A DNA stretch of 64,000 nucleotides, taken from Schizochytrium sp. TIO01 (lineage: Eukaryota > Sar > Bigyra > Thraustochytrida > Thraustochytriidae). Positions 42,920 to 53,869 of this stretch are shown one piece after another. Position numbers and translations under genes: made by a program. Position 1 is the stretch's first letter, and the number at the start of each line of letters is the position of its first letter. The stretch spans positions 7,584,668-7,648,667 of the forward strand of contig SMSO01000032.1 in the NCBI GenBank assembly GCA_004764695.1. Reading direction: 5' to 3'. A model generated the notes under the pieces. It did not search any database, had not been told where the DNA came from, and was given only the letters and a program-made list of their open reading frames with translations.

Positions 42920-43065
42920 AGCACAATTGCGGCTCAAGATACTCAGATCTTGCTACAAGCAAATCCTCAACGTTGACTTGAAAAAATCAACACCACTATA
43001 TATATTTGCAAGTTCATAAACCCAAGAACTCTTCATCTGCCAAATAAGGCATAAGAGAACCAGAG

Positions 43066-44886
43066 ATGAATTATTCTGAGAAGTCTTGGGATATAGAATC
43101 CCAGCTTGAGAACTTGGATGAGTCGTGGACCGTTGTAAGTGCATCCTCGGCTCAACACGCAGGGTTCGCTTCGTCTGTAGTGTCTGGTGTTTCTGAACGT
43201 ACCACCCAATCACTAAAGGAGCTTGAAGGGTGGTCCTTATGTAGCGACTGCGAGTTCGAGAGCAACAGCTGTTGTAGCCAATTCTCTGATTTACTCACCC
43301 ATAGGGTGAGGCAGGAGCAAACCAATTATGCTCTGTCTGAGGATTCCCCAACATCGAGTGCAGACACTGTAAGTCTTGAGCAAGCTAGACTTGATCTCTT
43401 TGGAAAGCTATCTAGCTCTGATTCGAATGGATATGACGAATCAATGAAAGATGGTCTCTCACGTTTAATTGAGATGTGTCTGGCACGAGGAAATAGCGCC
43501 CATTCAGAGCAAGACGGGTGTCATATCTGCAAGTCGACAATTCAGAATCCCGTCCTATTGGGTAGTGGAGACATTGTTCACACCAGCTCCGCATATGTGG
43601 AAGACCATCGAATTCCCGGTCGTCGTTTTAGGAACAATCGCTATGTGATGTGGGCCGGCAAAAGTATTACTCGCAAGTGTCTCCGCAATTGTTGTAACAC
43701 AAGTAAAGATGAGCTTGTGGTTATGCGGCCTAAAGTCGATGTAATCACCGCAATTGATGAATGCCTTTTCTCTTTACATCCACCACCAACCATTCGAAAC
43801 AATATTTCCCTCTCCAAACATAAACGTTGGGACTTTGAGGAAGTGTTGTCACAATATTGTGTTGGAGTGCCCACCAGCAAAATCAACTATCAAGGCAATG
43901 AAGAGGTAACCTATGAAGTTCCTATTATTGGTGAAGTGGCAAGTGCGCAAACCAAGCAGGTGTTGGATTCTCAGCACGAGCGTTATCGGCTCTTGCGGAG
44001 CGTTTTCGAAGTCGTTCATCGGGGGGATCCATTTCGTGTTCGACTACTTGGAGAGTATCCCGAAGGACCCCCCAGTGAGGAGTTCGAAGAACTTCGCTTC
44101 AGACTTCGAGTCACCCGAGGTGTATCAAGTAATTCCGTCAATGTTTCTCAGGCCAAATGTAGAAATGGAAAATACGATGCTTACTTTAATCCTGGGTTTG
44201 ATGAACGAGCTATGCTAGAAGCAAATTTTGACCTGCCTGTAAATGTTTGTGCAGTAAGTACAGCTGCTCGGCGGCCTACTTTAACTCAATTTCCGGACAA
44301 GCAGTGGTTTGATCTTTATTACCCGAAACGTTCGCAATGGAAGGGGCCTTCCTATAAAACTTTTGACACGCGCTACAACTCTCAGCATGACGAATTATTT
44401 TATCCTCAATACGTCCTCCAGTACAGGCCATCACATAACAGTGCCTGGTTTACACTTGGTACTTTTAAAGGTCCACAAAGTAATTTTGAGGAACGTCTGC
44501 AAATGCTCAACACTGCTGAAAATACAAACGCTTACAACGGTGTGCGTTGTGTTGCCCTACGTTGGATCGTCCCAGCTTTTGGCCTCGCATCAGCAGAAAA
44601 ACGCGGCCTACGAGTATCCGTTTTTGGCAATACTGGGAGCAATGTTGACAATGCTATCTTAAAATCCGGGTATGATAAGGCGACCTTGGGTGATCAGAAT
44701 CCCAACAAATCAACAGTTTGTTATACAGTGGTCAAGAAGAGTGAGAATCAATTCAAGCCCAAGAAAAAGAGCACCGGTCGTTCCTGGGATAAAGAGGGCC
44801 TAATGCTTGCAAAACGTACCCGCCAAGGTCTCAAGCAAGAGGTACGTGATGGTCTCCGTGAATACAAGCACTTTGGTCCCATTTAA
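43066..44886 (+). CDS. Unknown 606-aa protein with discoidin-like C-terminal segment
   Basis: It starts at ATG 43066. The N-terminal 110 residues are Ser/Glu-rich and disordered, with a Cys-rich patch (CSDCEFESNSCCS). A CHICKST pair lies near 150. The middle is a compact Arg/Tyr-rich globular region (VFEVVHRGDPFRVRLLGEYP). Residues about 440-530 (AWFTLGTFKGPQ, then CVALRWIVPA, then GLRVSVFGNTG) have the strand order of an F5/8-type-C (discoidin-like) beta sandwich, in which 'R-h-h-P ... LR-h-x-h-x-G' is typical. The last 50 residues are basic. There is no signal peptide or membrane segment, so it is probably intracellular. I do not recognise the family as a whole, and the discoidin suggestion is weak. 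The gene ends 71 bp from the convergent gene at 44958. Confidence 0.7.
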   Translation: MNYSEKSWDIESQLENLDESWTVVSASSAQHAGFASSVVSGVSERTTQSLKELEGWSLCSDCEFESNSCCSQFSDLLTHRVRQEQTNYALSEDSPTSSADTVSLEQARLDLFGKLSSSDSNGYDESMKDGLSRLIEMCLARGNSAHSEQDGCHICKSTIQNPVLLGSGDIVHTSSAYVEDHRIPGRRFRNNRYVMWAGKSITRKCLRNCCNTSKDELVVMRPKVDVITAIDECLFSLHPPPTIRNNISLSKHKRWDFEEVLSQYCVGVPTSKINYQGNEEVTYEVPIIGEVASAQTKQVLDSQHERYRLLRSVFEVVHRGDPFRVRLLGEYPEGPPSEEFEELRFRLRVTRGVSSNSVNVSQAKCRNGKYDAYFNPGFDERAMLEANFDLPVNVCAVSTAARRPTLTQFPDKQWFDLYYPKRSQWKGPSYKTFDTRYNSQHDELFYPQYVLQYRPSHNSAWFTLGTFKGPQSNFEERLQMLNTAENTNAYNGVRCVALRWIVPAFGLASAEKRGLRVSVFGNTGSNVDNAILKSGYDKATLGDQNPNKSTVCYTVVKKSENQFKPKKKSTGRSWDKEGLMLAKRTRQGLKQEVRDGLREYKHFGPI

Positions 44887-44957
44887 AGAGAAATTGACAC
44901 TGTGAGAAGAATCTACGAGAGATCCCGCAATGCTATTAGCAACAAATAAATTAAAAA

Positions 44958-46025
44958 TCAAAGTTCCACCTCTGCTGCATCTGCTTCGATCTCTGACTCA
45001 TTAAAGAAATCGTCAACTACGGAGGGCTGAACAGCTGTGGTGCTTGAATCATGTTGATTAGGTAATTCTTTTATGATTGGACCATGTGATGGTTGAACAA
45101 GCGTAGTCCCGCGAACATGTGTATTAGTAAACGAACCAGCACTACCGAATCTACCATCATGGTGCTGTACTTTCTCTGTGTTAGCTTCTACAGATGTATG
45201 CTTATGAGATAAACTTAAATTTGTACCACCATTTGAATAAGAGTTATACAGTTCACTCTGTTGGCGTGCCAAGGCGAGATTTCGAGCTTCAGTTTGCCGT
45301 ACAAGCTCTTCAATATATGAGTTGACCTCGAGTCGTAATTCTAACAAAGTTTCAGCCATCTCCATGAGTAACTTTGAAGCAGCACCAGCAGCTAACTTTG
45401 GTTCACGAGTGGCAACAAGCACAGATGAGTTTGTAGAATCCCAGAATTGAAGATTGGGCAAATGCCAAGAGGAAACATCTAGCGCAGATGCCAAGCTCGA
45501 GAACGGGTCAGAGCTATCATCATTGATTGGAACTGGATCTGAAACCCGTTGTCTGAGACGGTCCCTTCGCACTGCCTCGTCTGACGAGGCTCGTTCAAAG
45601 GCTCCAGAGCTGAAAGGGAACAGTGAGAATAGAGAGGTACCAGACTCAGAAGCAGCAGCTTTGAGTCTTTCACAGCGGTCAAGTTGATCCTTGAGGTCTG
45701 CAATTAAAGATGTGCTCTTTTGAACAAGTGCAACGGGATCCAAATTAAGGTTTTCTGCGCGGGGTCGAATGCGTTCGACTCGGGTCTCTTTGCTTCTTTC
45801 CCAAATAGGCTCAACTAAAAGCAGTGTGTCTGCCAAAAGCTCCCACTGCTCTTCTTGACCTTTTCGGGCTGCCTCCCGGCCAGCGTCTCGACATAATTTG
45901 CACGGCAACAGGGCATCGCGCCGAAGTTCTGAAACGAGTTTTTCGAGTTCTGCTACACGTCTCTCTGCATTAACTGCACGTCTACGTAGAGCTGTTTCTA
46001 ATACAGTTTCGTCACGGTCCTCCAT
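44958..46025 (-). CDS. Hypothetical coiled-coil protein
   Basis: The 355-aa protein starts at ATG 46025. Residues 5-40 form a charged coiled coil ending in a CKLC pair (PCKLCRDAGREAARKG). A second helical stretch lies near 105-125, followed by a Ser/Phe-rich region (GTSLFSLFPFSSGAF). A long helix near 225-260 (LLMEMAETLLELRLEVNSYI) is another likely coiled coil. The C-terminal 90 residues are low-complexity, ending in acidic residues. No family is recognised. It converges on the 606-aa gene on the left and diverges from the LMF-family gene on the right. Confidence 0.6.
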   Translation of the reverse strand: MEDRDETVLETALRRRAVNAERRVAELEKLVSELRRDALLPCKLCRDAGREAARKGQEEQWELLADTLLLVEPIWERSKETRVERIRPRAENLNLDPVALVQKSTSLIADLKDQLDRCERLKAAASESGTSLFSLFPFSSGAFERASSDEAVRRDRLRQRVSDPVPINDDSSDPFSSLASALDVSSWHLPNLQFWDSTNSSVLVATREPKLAAGAASKLLMEMAETLLELRLEVNSYIEELVRQTEARNLALARQQSELYNSYSNGGTNLSLSHKHTSVEANTEKVQHHDGRFGSAGSFTNTHVRGTTLVQPSHGPIIKELPNQHDSSTTAVQPSVVDDFFNESEIEADAAEVEL

Positions 46026-46607
46026 CGGTTCTTCCTTGATTCCACACCACCGCCCAGTCTAAGCACTCTGTTTCGACCTCGAAAAGGTCAATATGTCACG
46101 TTGCAATCAATACTCTGCACTCGACCTCTGTCTTTTCTCCTCAAATCCTGCAAGCAGGACTTCTCTTTGTTTCGCGTTTACAATAGAATATTGTGCCGGT
46201 GGACCTCCACAATCCTCAATTAGCAAAAAGACACCTTCTTCGTTGCTCTCCGGGTTTCCGTGCAGGGTGATCAAGGTTTAGCTTCTCTGTTTTTATGGCT
46301 GCAAACTTAAGAAAACATCAAGAACACATTGTTGGAAAAGATAGTCCATCGTTTGCAAGAGTAAATTAAATGCAAACAAAAAACAAAAAGCACTTTGTTG
46401 AAGAACTTGTAAAGGCTGCAGCAACAGCAGCAGGAGCTAAGCAAGTCAGATACTTGCAAACCTAGATTCATTTAATAGGCTTTGGCCTGGGCAAGACAAG
46501 CGCTGAAAGTGGGAGAGGGGTGAAATATTGCCGTTGTCACTTCCCTTGGGCCGGCCTGGGAACGAAAAGTTTCGTATGCTTGAAAGTAACTTGCAACATC
46601 AGGCGAG
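46026..46607. other. Divergent promoter region
   Basis: 582 bp between the starts of a minus-strand hypothetical gene and the plus-strand LMF-family gene. It must hold both promoters. I see no distinctive motif. Confidence 0.45.
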
Positions 46608-48758
46608 ATGAAATCAAGTAGCAATAAGAAGGAGAGACCCTTCAAGAGCGGTGGCCTTGCTACGAACTCATCTTCTCACACAACTAATGAATCCGATGGT
46701 GTAGGCAAAATTAAGGCTTTGGAAGTAAAATCGACCTCCAAGCCAGGAGTGACATCAAATGACATTCATGAAACAACAAACGCTGTAACCGTTCTTAGTT
46801 TTAAAGACCAAGAAAAGCTGCCAGACGATGAAATTTATGCTCGCATTATAACAGGTGGCATCTTTATGTGCTTCTTATGGGCGTTTGCAAGCCTCTTTGT
46901 ACAATGGCCAGGATTATTCGGGCCTAATGGGCTTCAGCCTGTCCAGGCCTGGGTCCCACAAGCGCAGAACACAGTTGTGCAGCAAATAGTGCAAGCTTTC
47001 AACGAGGAGTTCACTGTAGATGATGTGTGTGAGGTATTATTGGTGCTGGGAACTAGTCTAGCCATTATTGCAACTTTTACCGGTTTCTGGCACTGGTGGG
47101 TGCTCGCTGTATTGTGGTTTGCGTATGGAACACTTCAGCAGGTTGGACGGGTGTTTCTCTCGTTTCAATGGGACATTTTGCTCTTAGAGGCAGGTCTTGT
47201 TTGCATCGCTCTTGCCTCACGCCGAGCACGGCGTGGTTCCATGTGGGCAATTCGGATCCTCTTTTTCAAGCTTATGTTTATGAGTGGTGTTGTAAAAATT
47301 CAGAGTCAGTGTCCCACATGGCTTTCTTTGACCGCACTTGAATATCACTTTGCTACTCAGTGCATCCCAACACCATTGGCATGGTATGCCAATGCATTAA
47401 GTCCACAGGCGTTAGCACAGATCGCTGTGGCCACAACTTTGATTATCGAAATCCCTGCCACTTTGTTGATCCTTGCTCCTTTTCGTTCAATGCGCGCCTT
47501 CGGATTTTTGGCCCAATCTATGCTCCAGGTCTTCATTATTTTGACTGGCAACTACAACTTTTTCAACATACTCACCATTATACTCTGTGTGTCACTGGTC
47601 AGTCCTGATATCTCGATGACCACTACTCCTGATGCGGATCGCGACGGGCCTCTGCAGTATGTTGCGTATATCTTTCACAAGGCAGAAGCAACTTTTTGGC
47701 GCAAAGTTGGGCTAATTGTGGCCACAGTTTTTGCTCTTTTATTCTACTCTCTGACATACATGGTGGAGCTCGTCCCGGCTCCAGAGTTTGTTCATTGGCG
47801 TATGGCACCGCACGAATTGCAGAAACAAATACAGATAGCTCTACCTTGGATTCTGGCATATGAAGCATTTGTCTTAGTTGGAGCAATTGCGCTAGACGTA
47901 AATGACAACGTTGTACAGGGCTTGAAACCAATGAAGCAGCTCCAGTTGTGGCCGTCCATTAAATCATTTGGTAGCCTCTTTACAACTTTGCTTGTCTCTA
48001 CTCTTCTCATTTTTATTTCTTGCATCTCTGCAATTCCACTGGTATCACTCGACCAAGCAAGCATCCCCGCTTTAATTCCCTCAAGCGTAATATGGGGCTA
48101 CCAAAATTTACAGGTGCCATTTCCTTTAGTTCACAGTTATGGTTTATTCAGGCGTATGACGGGAGTCGGGCCGGAAGGGCAGGTTGCTCGCCCAGAGGTG
48201 ATCTTTGAGGTACAACTTGAGGATCAGACATGGCACGAATTGGACTTCAAGTATAAACCAGGAGCTGTAGACGAAATTCCGCCCTTTCTGATTCCTCACC
48301 AGCCCCGGCTTGACTGGCAAATGTGGTTTGCAGCCCTTGGTAACTATCAGGGTGCCCCATGGACAGTCCACTTGGCTGACAAAATTTTACGCGGGACGCC
48401 TGAGGTTGCTCATTTGTTACCTTCTTTACGGACCTTAAGCCAACCTCCTCAAGCGGTTCGTGCAAAACTCTTCTTATACAACTTTACCACTAACCTCTCT
48501 GGACAAAATTGGTGGCTTCGAGACTCTAAAAGTGAAAGACAATACCTTCCAGAAATTCGCCCACGCGACCAACACGTTGCTAAATTCCTCCACGCGCACG
48601 GTTGGCGAACATACGACCATAAAGATGCCACAATTTCGTGGTTCTCGGTCCTCTTTGACAAATCTCACCATTGGGTACTTTGGCTAGTGCGACCAGAACT
48701 TTTGCCAGCTTTCTTCGCCTTGCTTATTTTGAGTGCTCGCAAAGGTCTGCACAATTAA
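46608..48758 (+). CDS. Lipase maturation factor (LMF) family ER membrane protein
   Basis: The 716-aa protein starts at ATG 46608. A polar N terminus of about 75 residues precedes the first of several membrane helices. The family signature is clear: FQWDILLLEAGLVCIAL near 185, then LMFMSGVVKIQ and PTWLSLTALEYHFATQ near 225-252, followed by PTPLAWYANALSP. The soluble C-terminal part holds the conserved PRLDWQMWFAALG near 565 and RAKLFLYNFTT near 620, then a final hydrophobic helix. By family, LMF1 is an ER membrane chaperone needed for folding of dimeric secreted lipases; LMF2 and protist members are less well studied. N-terminal topology is inferred. The client in this organism is unknown. Confidence 0.88.
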   Translation: MKSSSNKKERPFKSGGLATNSSSHTTNESDGVGKIKALEVKSTSKPGVTSNDIHETTNAVTVLSFKDQEKLPDDEIYARIITGGIFMCFLWAFASLFVQWPGLFGPNGLQPVQAWVPQAQNTVVQQIVQAFNEEFTVDDVCEVLLVLGTSLAIIATFTGFWHWWVLAVLWFAYGTLQQVGRVFLSFQWDILLLEAGLVCIALASRRARRGSMWAIRILFFKLMFMSGVVKIQSQCPTWLSLTALEYHFATQCIPTPLAWYANALSPQALAQIAVATTLIIEIPATLLILAPFRSMRAFGFLAQSMLQVFIILTGNYNFFNILTIILCVSLVSPDISMTTTPDADRDGPLQYVAYIFHKAEATFWRKVGLIVATVFALLFYSLTYMVELVPAPEFVHWRMAPHELQKQIQIALPWILAYEAFVLVGAIALDVNDNVVQGLKPMKQLQLWPSIKSFGSLFTTLLVSTLLIFISCISAIPLVSLDQASIPALIPSSVIWGYQNLQVPFPLVHSYGLFRRMTGVGPEGQVARPEVIFEVQLEDQTWHELDFKYKPGAVDEIPPFLIPHQPRLDWQMWFAALGNYQGAPWTVHLADKILRGTPEVAHLLPSLRTLSQPPQAVRAKLFLYNFTTNLSGQNWWLRDSKSERQYLPEIRPRDQHVAKFLHAHGWRTYDHKDATISWFSVLFDKSHHWVLWLVRPELLPAFFALLILSARKGLHN

Positions 48759-50266
48759 CTATAAAGTTATGAAATATTACTAATGCAACACCAGGTTTGA
48801 TATGTGTTATGGTGCGGTTTATGAAGAAATTTACCTACTCTAAATATAAGATTTGTATTGCTCATTCTTTCAAATACTAACCTAACACACAAACGACGAC
48901 TATATATCTCATATATTGCCACGTCCATCCCCAGGTCTGCCTGAGAAGGAGTACAAGATCAATTGAGTTCATACCTATCTAGATTTACCCAGAGAAATAG
49001 TTTCCAGCAGCATTCTTATTTCAGTACCTGATTTGGTTTCCTTATTTCAGCACTAGGTATCTATATATTGAAACTTTGCAGGGCTCGGTTTCGTACTACA
49101 TTGGTGAAAATTCCAACTGGAACTAGTATATTATGCAACTGCTGCAAGAATATGTCATGTCTAGGGAGTAAAATTTGGTATTGTCCTGATGTAAAGATTA
49201 AACAGGTTGGCAACCGCCTGATGAATACATGTTATAAAGTGTTTCATCAAGGCGTCACTGTATTACTTTTCCAATTTTTGCACAAGTTATTATCACCCCT
49301 GTATTTGACTCGTATAATCTGTGTATGGTTGCAAAGTGCTAGTACGTGTTAATTTGCTACTAAATATTGGGTCTATCCTTTCCTTGTTTGTCGAAAACAG
49401 CAACAGAAAAAGAGAACTCTCTCCATGTATATGACATAGAAGGAGAAGAGTATTGTGTACTTGAGGTTAAGTCCAATAAATTAGTTATAGCTGAGTTCTT
49501 GGTCACGTATTTGAAAATTTGCCGTGTTTCAGGGTTCTCATCGGGATCAATAATGTTACCATCTTTCAGTAAATTTCCAAAGACCTCGAAGCTATCAGGT
49601 ACAAGAAAGTTTAATTCTAGCTAGACCAAAGAACGTTTCATCAATTGGTCGTCAGGAAACCCAGTGGATTTGTAAGACCTGGAGCCGTTACAGCGAGTCC
49701 TTCGCGTGGTGCCTCAACGGGCTCAATTAGAGCGATTGGGGGTTTGGTGCACCCATATTTGTCCCGGTGTCCATGGAATATTCTGTGGAAAGTCGAATAC
49801 AAATAAAGTTTGTTGCAGGTATTCTAGGAAAGAAAGACAAAGGAAGAGGTTCTTTAAAATCAGATTTGTTTTATTTTTTCTCTTGAAGCGGTGTCAGGCA
49901 GACACTAGGTTCTCTTAGAAAGAGTAGTGAGTATTCATGATAAATACTACCAATCCCACTTCGGGATATGGAGATCTCTACAACAAATACAATGCTATGG
50001 TTTTTGCAACACAGAGTCTCTGATAAAGAGCAGCATTATTAAGTGAAGAAGTTTGTCTTGTGAACATCAGAAAATACCCCTCTTTTAATTTGAATTGACC
50101 TTGCTCTTCCATATATCTTTCAAAGATAAAGAGTGGTTAGCTTATATACTGCTTAAGTAAATGTATCATGGTAGGAAAATGCACATATGTTTGTTAAGAA
50201 GTGTACATTCTCGTTAAGTCGGGCAAAGCATGGGGGTAGCCTGGCAGTAAGTGCTCCCTATGCCAT
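48759..50266. other. Intergenic, no gene supported
   Basis: About 1.5 kb between two converging genes. Short plus-strand frames (49068-49352, 49367-49624) show no protein-like signature. Confidence 0.45.
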
Positions 50267-51574
50267 CTAGGCAGCACTAGTCCTTGACGATTGTATCATT
50301 TCAAGCCACTGGCAGATTCCAGGATATTGAATGCCGCTCATTTCTTGATCATAGCTCTTTACAAGAGTATGGGCTTGATCATCTAGAGCAGTTCGCGTCT
50401 TACCACCAACAAAAGAGTTATGTCTTAACCAGTACTCAAGAAGCTCGATCGCCCTTGACGGGTTTACTTTAAGTGATTCCAAGTCAGCAAGAAAGTGTTG
50501 TGGTTCTTTTTCCTGTTTTGTGAGCCTCTGTTCCATAGGCGGGGGCGTAAAATCTAGCTCACGCAGATTATCCAGACTACTCGAGTTAGAGATAACCTCG
50601 CTACAATACAGCTGTACGATGACCACATGCACATACTTCTTAGCAACCTGCAAATGTTTCTTAGCTCCAGAGCGAATTTTCAAACCTCTGGAAAGATAAT
50701 CTGTTGTGTTTCGCACGATAGCAAGTGGCACATCATTGGAATCTCGAATCTCAACAGCATAAGAATCGGCAATATCAAGAGCATTTGGCGCAACCGCTTC
50801 AGCACGTGCGTTGTTATGAAATGTAGACAATACATTCAAAAGACGCCAGGTAAAGGTACGAACGGCGTGCGCAGACCAGCGATCCTCACCTCGACAGACA
50901 AAGATGACTCGATCAGATGATTCTGACTGAATGAAGTATTGAGGAAGCTCGACGGATTCATCTAACCACTTTCCCCGAAGTGCTTCTAGAGACTCGAGTG
51001 TTTTGGTTTTAAGACCTAAAGAAGATTTTAAGAACTCCTTAGCTTCATAAGTCTTAGCCAAAGAAGAATTTTCTTGAGTTGCAGTAGGTTCTTCCGCGGT
51101 GTTGCGGATGGAGGCAAGAATATTCATCACAATTTCCACATTTACAAGGTTTCCAAAATTTGCGACAGCTTCATCAGCACTTGTTTGCGCGTGCTTTGCC
51201 CTTTTTTGACGTTCTGCATCCTCATTCTTGAGGGTTTTAAGCTCCTTACGAATTTCCTCAAGTTTCGATTTCTCAACTTTGGCTTGCATGGCCTCCCGAA
51301 TATCACTGCCACGTTCATGGATCATCTGACGACTTCTTGAGCAAGAATCAGCCAGTCTTCGGGCCTCTTCGCAGATAATCAACGTTTGCTCAATTGTTTC
51401 TGCCACTTTATTCAGGTTTTCATCCTTGTTCTGGCTGGAGAAGGCACTGCCAGAATGTTGGTGGTCCTCGCAACCACTCGAAGTCTGCGATGCTCTCCGT
51501 GCAGCTTCGCTCGCCAAAAGTTCATTTAGAAAGCCACGCTGTGATTCTCGAAACCATGTAGCGTCGAGGCCCAT
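50267..51574 (-). CDS. Hypothetical coiled-coil protein
   Basis: The 435-aa protein starts at ATG 51574. Residues about 50-150 are a long Lys/Glu-rich coiled coil (KVEKSKLEEIRKELKTLK). A globular middle follows (RVIFVCRGEDRWSAHAVRTF near 225-245; AVEIRDSNDVPLAIVRN near 275-290; KYVHVVIVQLYC near 320). The pattern of alternating strands suggests a compact alpha/beta domain. The C terminus is helical (RAIELLEYWLRHN). No signal peptide, membrane helix or known motif is seen, and I cannot name a family. Coding GC and codon use resemble the neighbours. Confidence 0.6.
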   Translation of the reverse strand: MGLDATWFRESQRGFLNELLASEAARRASQTSSGCEDHQHSGSAFSSQNKDENLNKVAETIEQTLIICEEARRLADSCSRSRQMIHERGSDIREAMQAKVEKSKLEEIRKELKTLKNEDAERQKRAKHAQTSADEAVANFGNLVNVEIVMNILASIRNTAEEPTATQENSSLAKTYEAKEFLKSSLGLKTKTLESLEALRGKWLDESVELPQYFIQSESSDRVIFVCRGEDRWSAHAVRTFTWRLLNVLSTFHNNARAEAVAPNALDIADSYAVEIRDSNDVPLAIVRNTTDYLSRGLKIRSGAKKHLQVAKKYVHVVIVQLYCSEVISNSSSLDNLRELDFTPPPMEQRLTKQEKEPQHFLADLESLKVNPSRAIELLEYWLRHNSFVGGKTRTALDDQAHTLVKSYDQEMSGIQYPGICQWLEMIQSSRTSAA

Positions 51575-53260
51575 TTTCCCTAACCTCTATGCACCGCTGA
51601 CTCTCTAAGCAGTGCGTGTTTGCCTCGCAAAGTCTATCTCCCTTGTGCCCCTGTTGATTATTAGAATAGAAACCAAGCATCAATTTCCTCAATTTCCAAG
51701 TAGGGGGAGGTGTCTCTTAAAGAGGCCTTGACATATTTGCATCCATAGAGCTCCAAAGGAAGCCAACGATACTGTAGTCATGACATTTTCTTGAACACAG
51801 GAGACCTCGCCACAAATGTGTAAAGCTGGGTCAAAGCAATCCAGAACAACCTATGTATCATCAACTTTTAATAGAGTTGAGGTTGCAACTTTGACTGCCG
51901 AGGTTATTCAATGAAAACAAATAACGCAACTAATAAGGACTATCATATGACCTAAGGGCAAATAGCAGATCGATCCTCCAGCTATTGACTACTAGCACTA
52001 CCTATTTAGGATCATGTTGACTAGTACTTGCTATGGGTGAAGTCACTATTCTCATAGTGAGTCTTTACTTAGCAGAGAATAACGAAGAGTCATTTGCGAC
52101 TAGGCCTGGTTGCGACAGCGTTTGAGAGGTCAAATAATTTTAATGAAGTTATAGTTTGTACTACAATAACTATTCGGCTGGGACCTATTGAGTACCTGGC
52201 AGCCCAGGAGGGCACAAAAGAACAAATGGAGAGTTCGTCCGCAACTGCACCTTGCGTGGAACAATTCTGCAACTGTCCACTTCATTCCTACTGCTTGAAA
52301 TATTTGGAAACTGCTATGAACTTAGGCACTACCTGCTCGAGACCAGTGCGCCAGGCGGACCCAATACAAATGTCTTTGAGAGGATTATAATGCTGAGACT
52401 TTGAGAATATTGATGCAGTACCCACAAGCTTGAAGTACGTTTTTCAGGTCAAGTATGGATCATTGCATCCTACCAACCTTAGTTGCATAGTACATAGGTT
52501 CGTATAGGCCTATCTGAAGGACTGTCCTCAACGATTGCGCCTAATAGCGATTCTCCGTCACCCACCGAATTCCTTCGTCGCAGTCTGCCATCTTAAAGTT
52601 TTGCATAATCGCGATACCAAACTTCACATAATGGTTTTCACACAGATCAAGTCTGGCAAAAGCTGCCTCCCTGCTACTAAAATCTTCTCTGCAGCAGGCA
52701 GGATCGCGCGTAGGTTAAAACGAGGAATAAACTTGCTTGAGCTGGACGCATGGCATTTACTTCAGAAAGAGTGCGCTATCCTATACATATCCAATACTTG
52801 GAAACATATCATTACATCAGGCGTCATTATTCCTTTCCGCGAATGAGGCTTCTCTCGAAGCACGCTCAAGACTCCCTGGTACGCTTCTCTTACCAGGAAA
52901 GCCCCAAAATGATATCGATGACTATACAGATATATCTATTCTGGTAATAGTGGTTTTCGAATTTAGTTTTCCCACCTCAGGAATTTTGCTTCAGTATTCT
53001 AAATTCCTCTAGTGCACTGTTAGTAGGTACCTTAGGTAGTACCTAGTTTCCTTCCTAACTCACTCATCGACACAAATTCGATGTGCTCGCAACATTGAAG
53101 ACAGGAATTGGGCGTGGCAAAAGCTTAAACCTAGCTCAACTTCGACAAAGCCTCGGAGTTCACGCAGGATCTCTATTGGATCACCACCAGGCCTAGAAAG
53201 GCTGCAGGGTAAGGCTCTGCGGGCTAGTGAGTTTGCCGTGAACTGCGAGACCAAACGAGT
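51575..53260. other. Divergent intergenic region, no gene supported
   Basis: About 1.7 kb between a minus-strand hypothetical gene and the plus-strand GNAT gene. Several short frames (52094-52390, 52535-52846) lack recognisable composition. Confidence 0.45.
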
Positions 53261-53869
53261 ATGACTGGCGAAGCAGTGAAGTGGAGACCCTCCACGGAGA
53301 GAGACTGCGATAAACTCGCGTCTCGCGTGGCCGAAATTGTGAATGCTGCATACAAGCGTGGTGAAAATGGAATGTGGCAAGAAGGACAGACACGAACAAA
53401 CCCCGAAGAGGTTGAGGAATTTCTAAGGCGTGGTGAATTGCTGTTACTTTTTGCTACGGAGGATGATAGCGATGATGACAGCGATGATGACAACGATGGC
53501 GAGTTACTCGGCTGCGTGCGCTGTCTTGCGCCGATGAATGAAGACGAGGATCCCAACTTAGCTGAGCTTGGCATGCTAGCAGTTGCAGAGTCTGCTGCTG
53601 GACTTGGTCTTGGTTCACGCCTTGTGAAGGCAGCAGAAGACTATGCTAAGGCCAATGGATGCTCTGTAATGCAGCTTGAATTACTCTCACCTTCTGAAGA
53701 AAAACATGATTTCAAGGCTCGCCTTGACTCATGGTACTCACGCATTGGCTACGTACCTGGTCCCACTGAGCCTTTCGAGAATGAATTTCCACAGCTTTCC
53801 GAACTCCTTGCAGTGCCGTGCAAATTTCAGATTTATAAGAAGAACCTTGTACAAGAAATTGAAGAATAA
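53261..53869 (+). CDS. GNAT-family N-acetyltransferase
   Basis: The 202-aa protein starts at ATG 53261. The GNAT fold is visible: an N-terminal beta-alpha unit (DCDKLASRVAEIVNAAY), strand 4 (LAELGMLAVAES) and the acetyl-CoA pyrophosphate-binding loop AGLGLGSRLVKAAEDYA near 110-128. An alpha/beta unit with the conserved 'Y-x-x-x-G-Y' (WYSRIGYVPG) follows near 160. An Asp/Ser-rich insertion (DDSDDDSDDDNDGE) lies between strands 2 and 3, longer than usual and probably a loop. By family it transfers acetyl from acetyl-CoA to an amine. The acceptor cannot be predicted. Confidence 0.85.
   Translation: MTGEAVKWRPSTERDCDKLASRVAEIVNAAYKRGENGMWQEGQTRTNPEEVEEFLRRGELLLLFATEDDSDDDSDDDNDGELLGCVRCLAPMNEDEDPNLAELGMLAVAESAAGLGLGSRLVKAAEDYAKANGCSVMQLELLSPSEEKHDFKARLDSWYSRIGYVPGPTEPFENEFPQLSELLAVPCKFQIYKKNLVQEIEE

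Larger units (their letters stand above)
41417..43065. other. Divergent intergenic region between USP39 and the 606-aa gene
   Basis: About 1.65 kb. It holds a TAA microsatellite, an 11-bp direct repeat (42029-42061) and a TATA box for the right-hand gene. No coding frame is supported. Confidence 0.5.
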
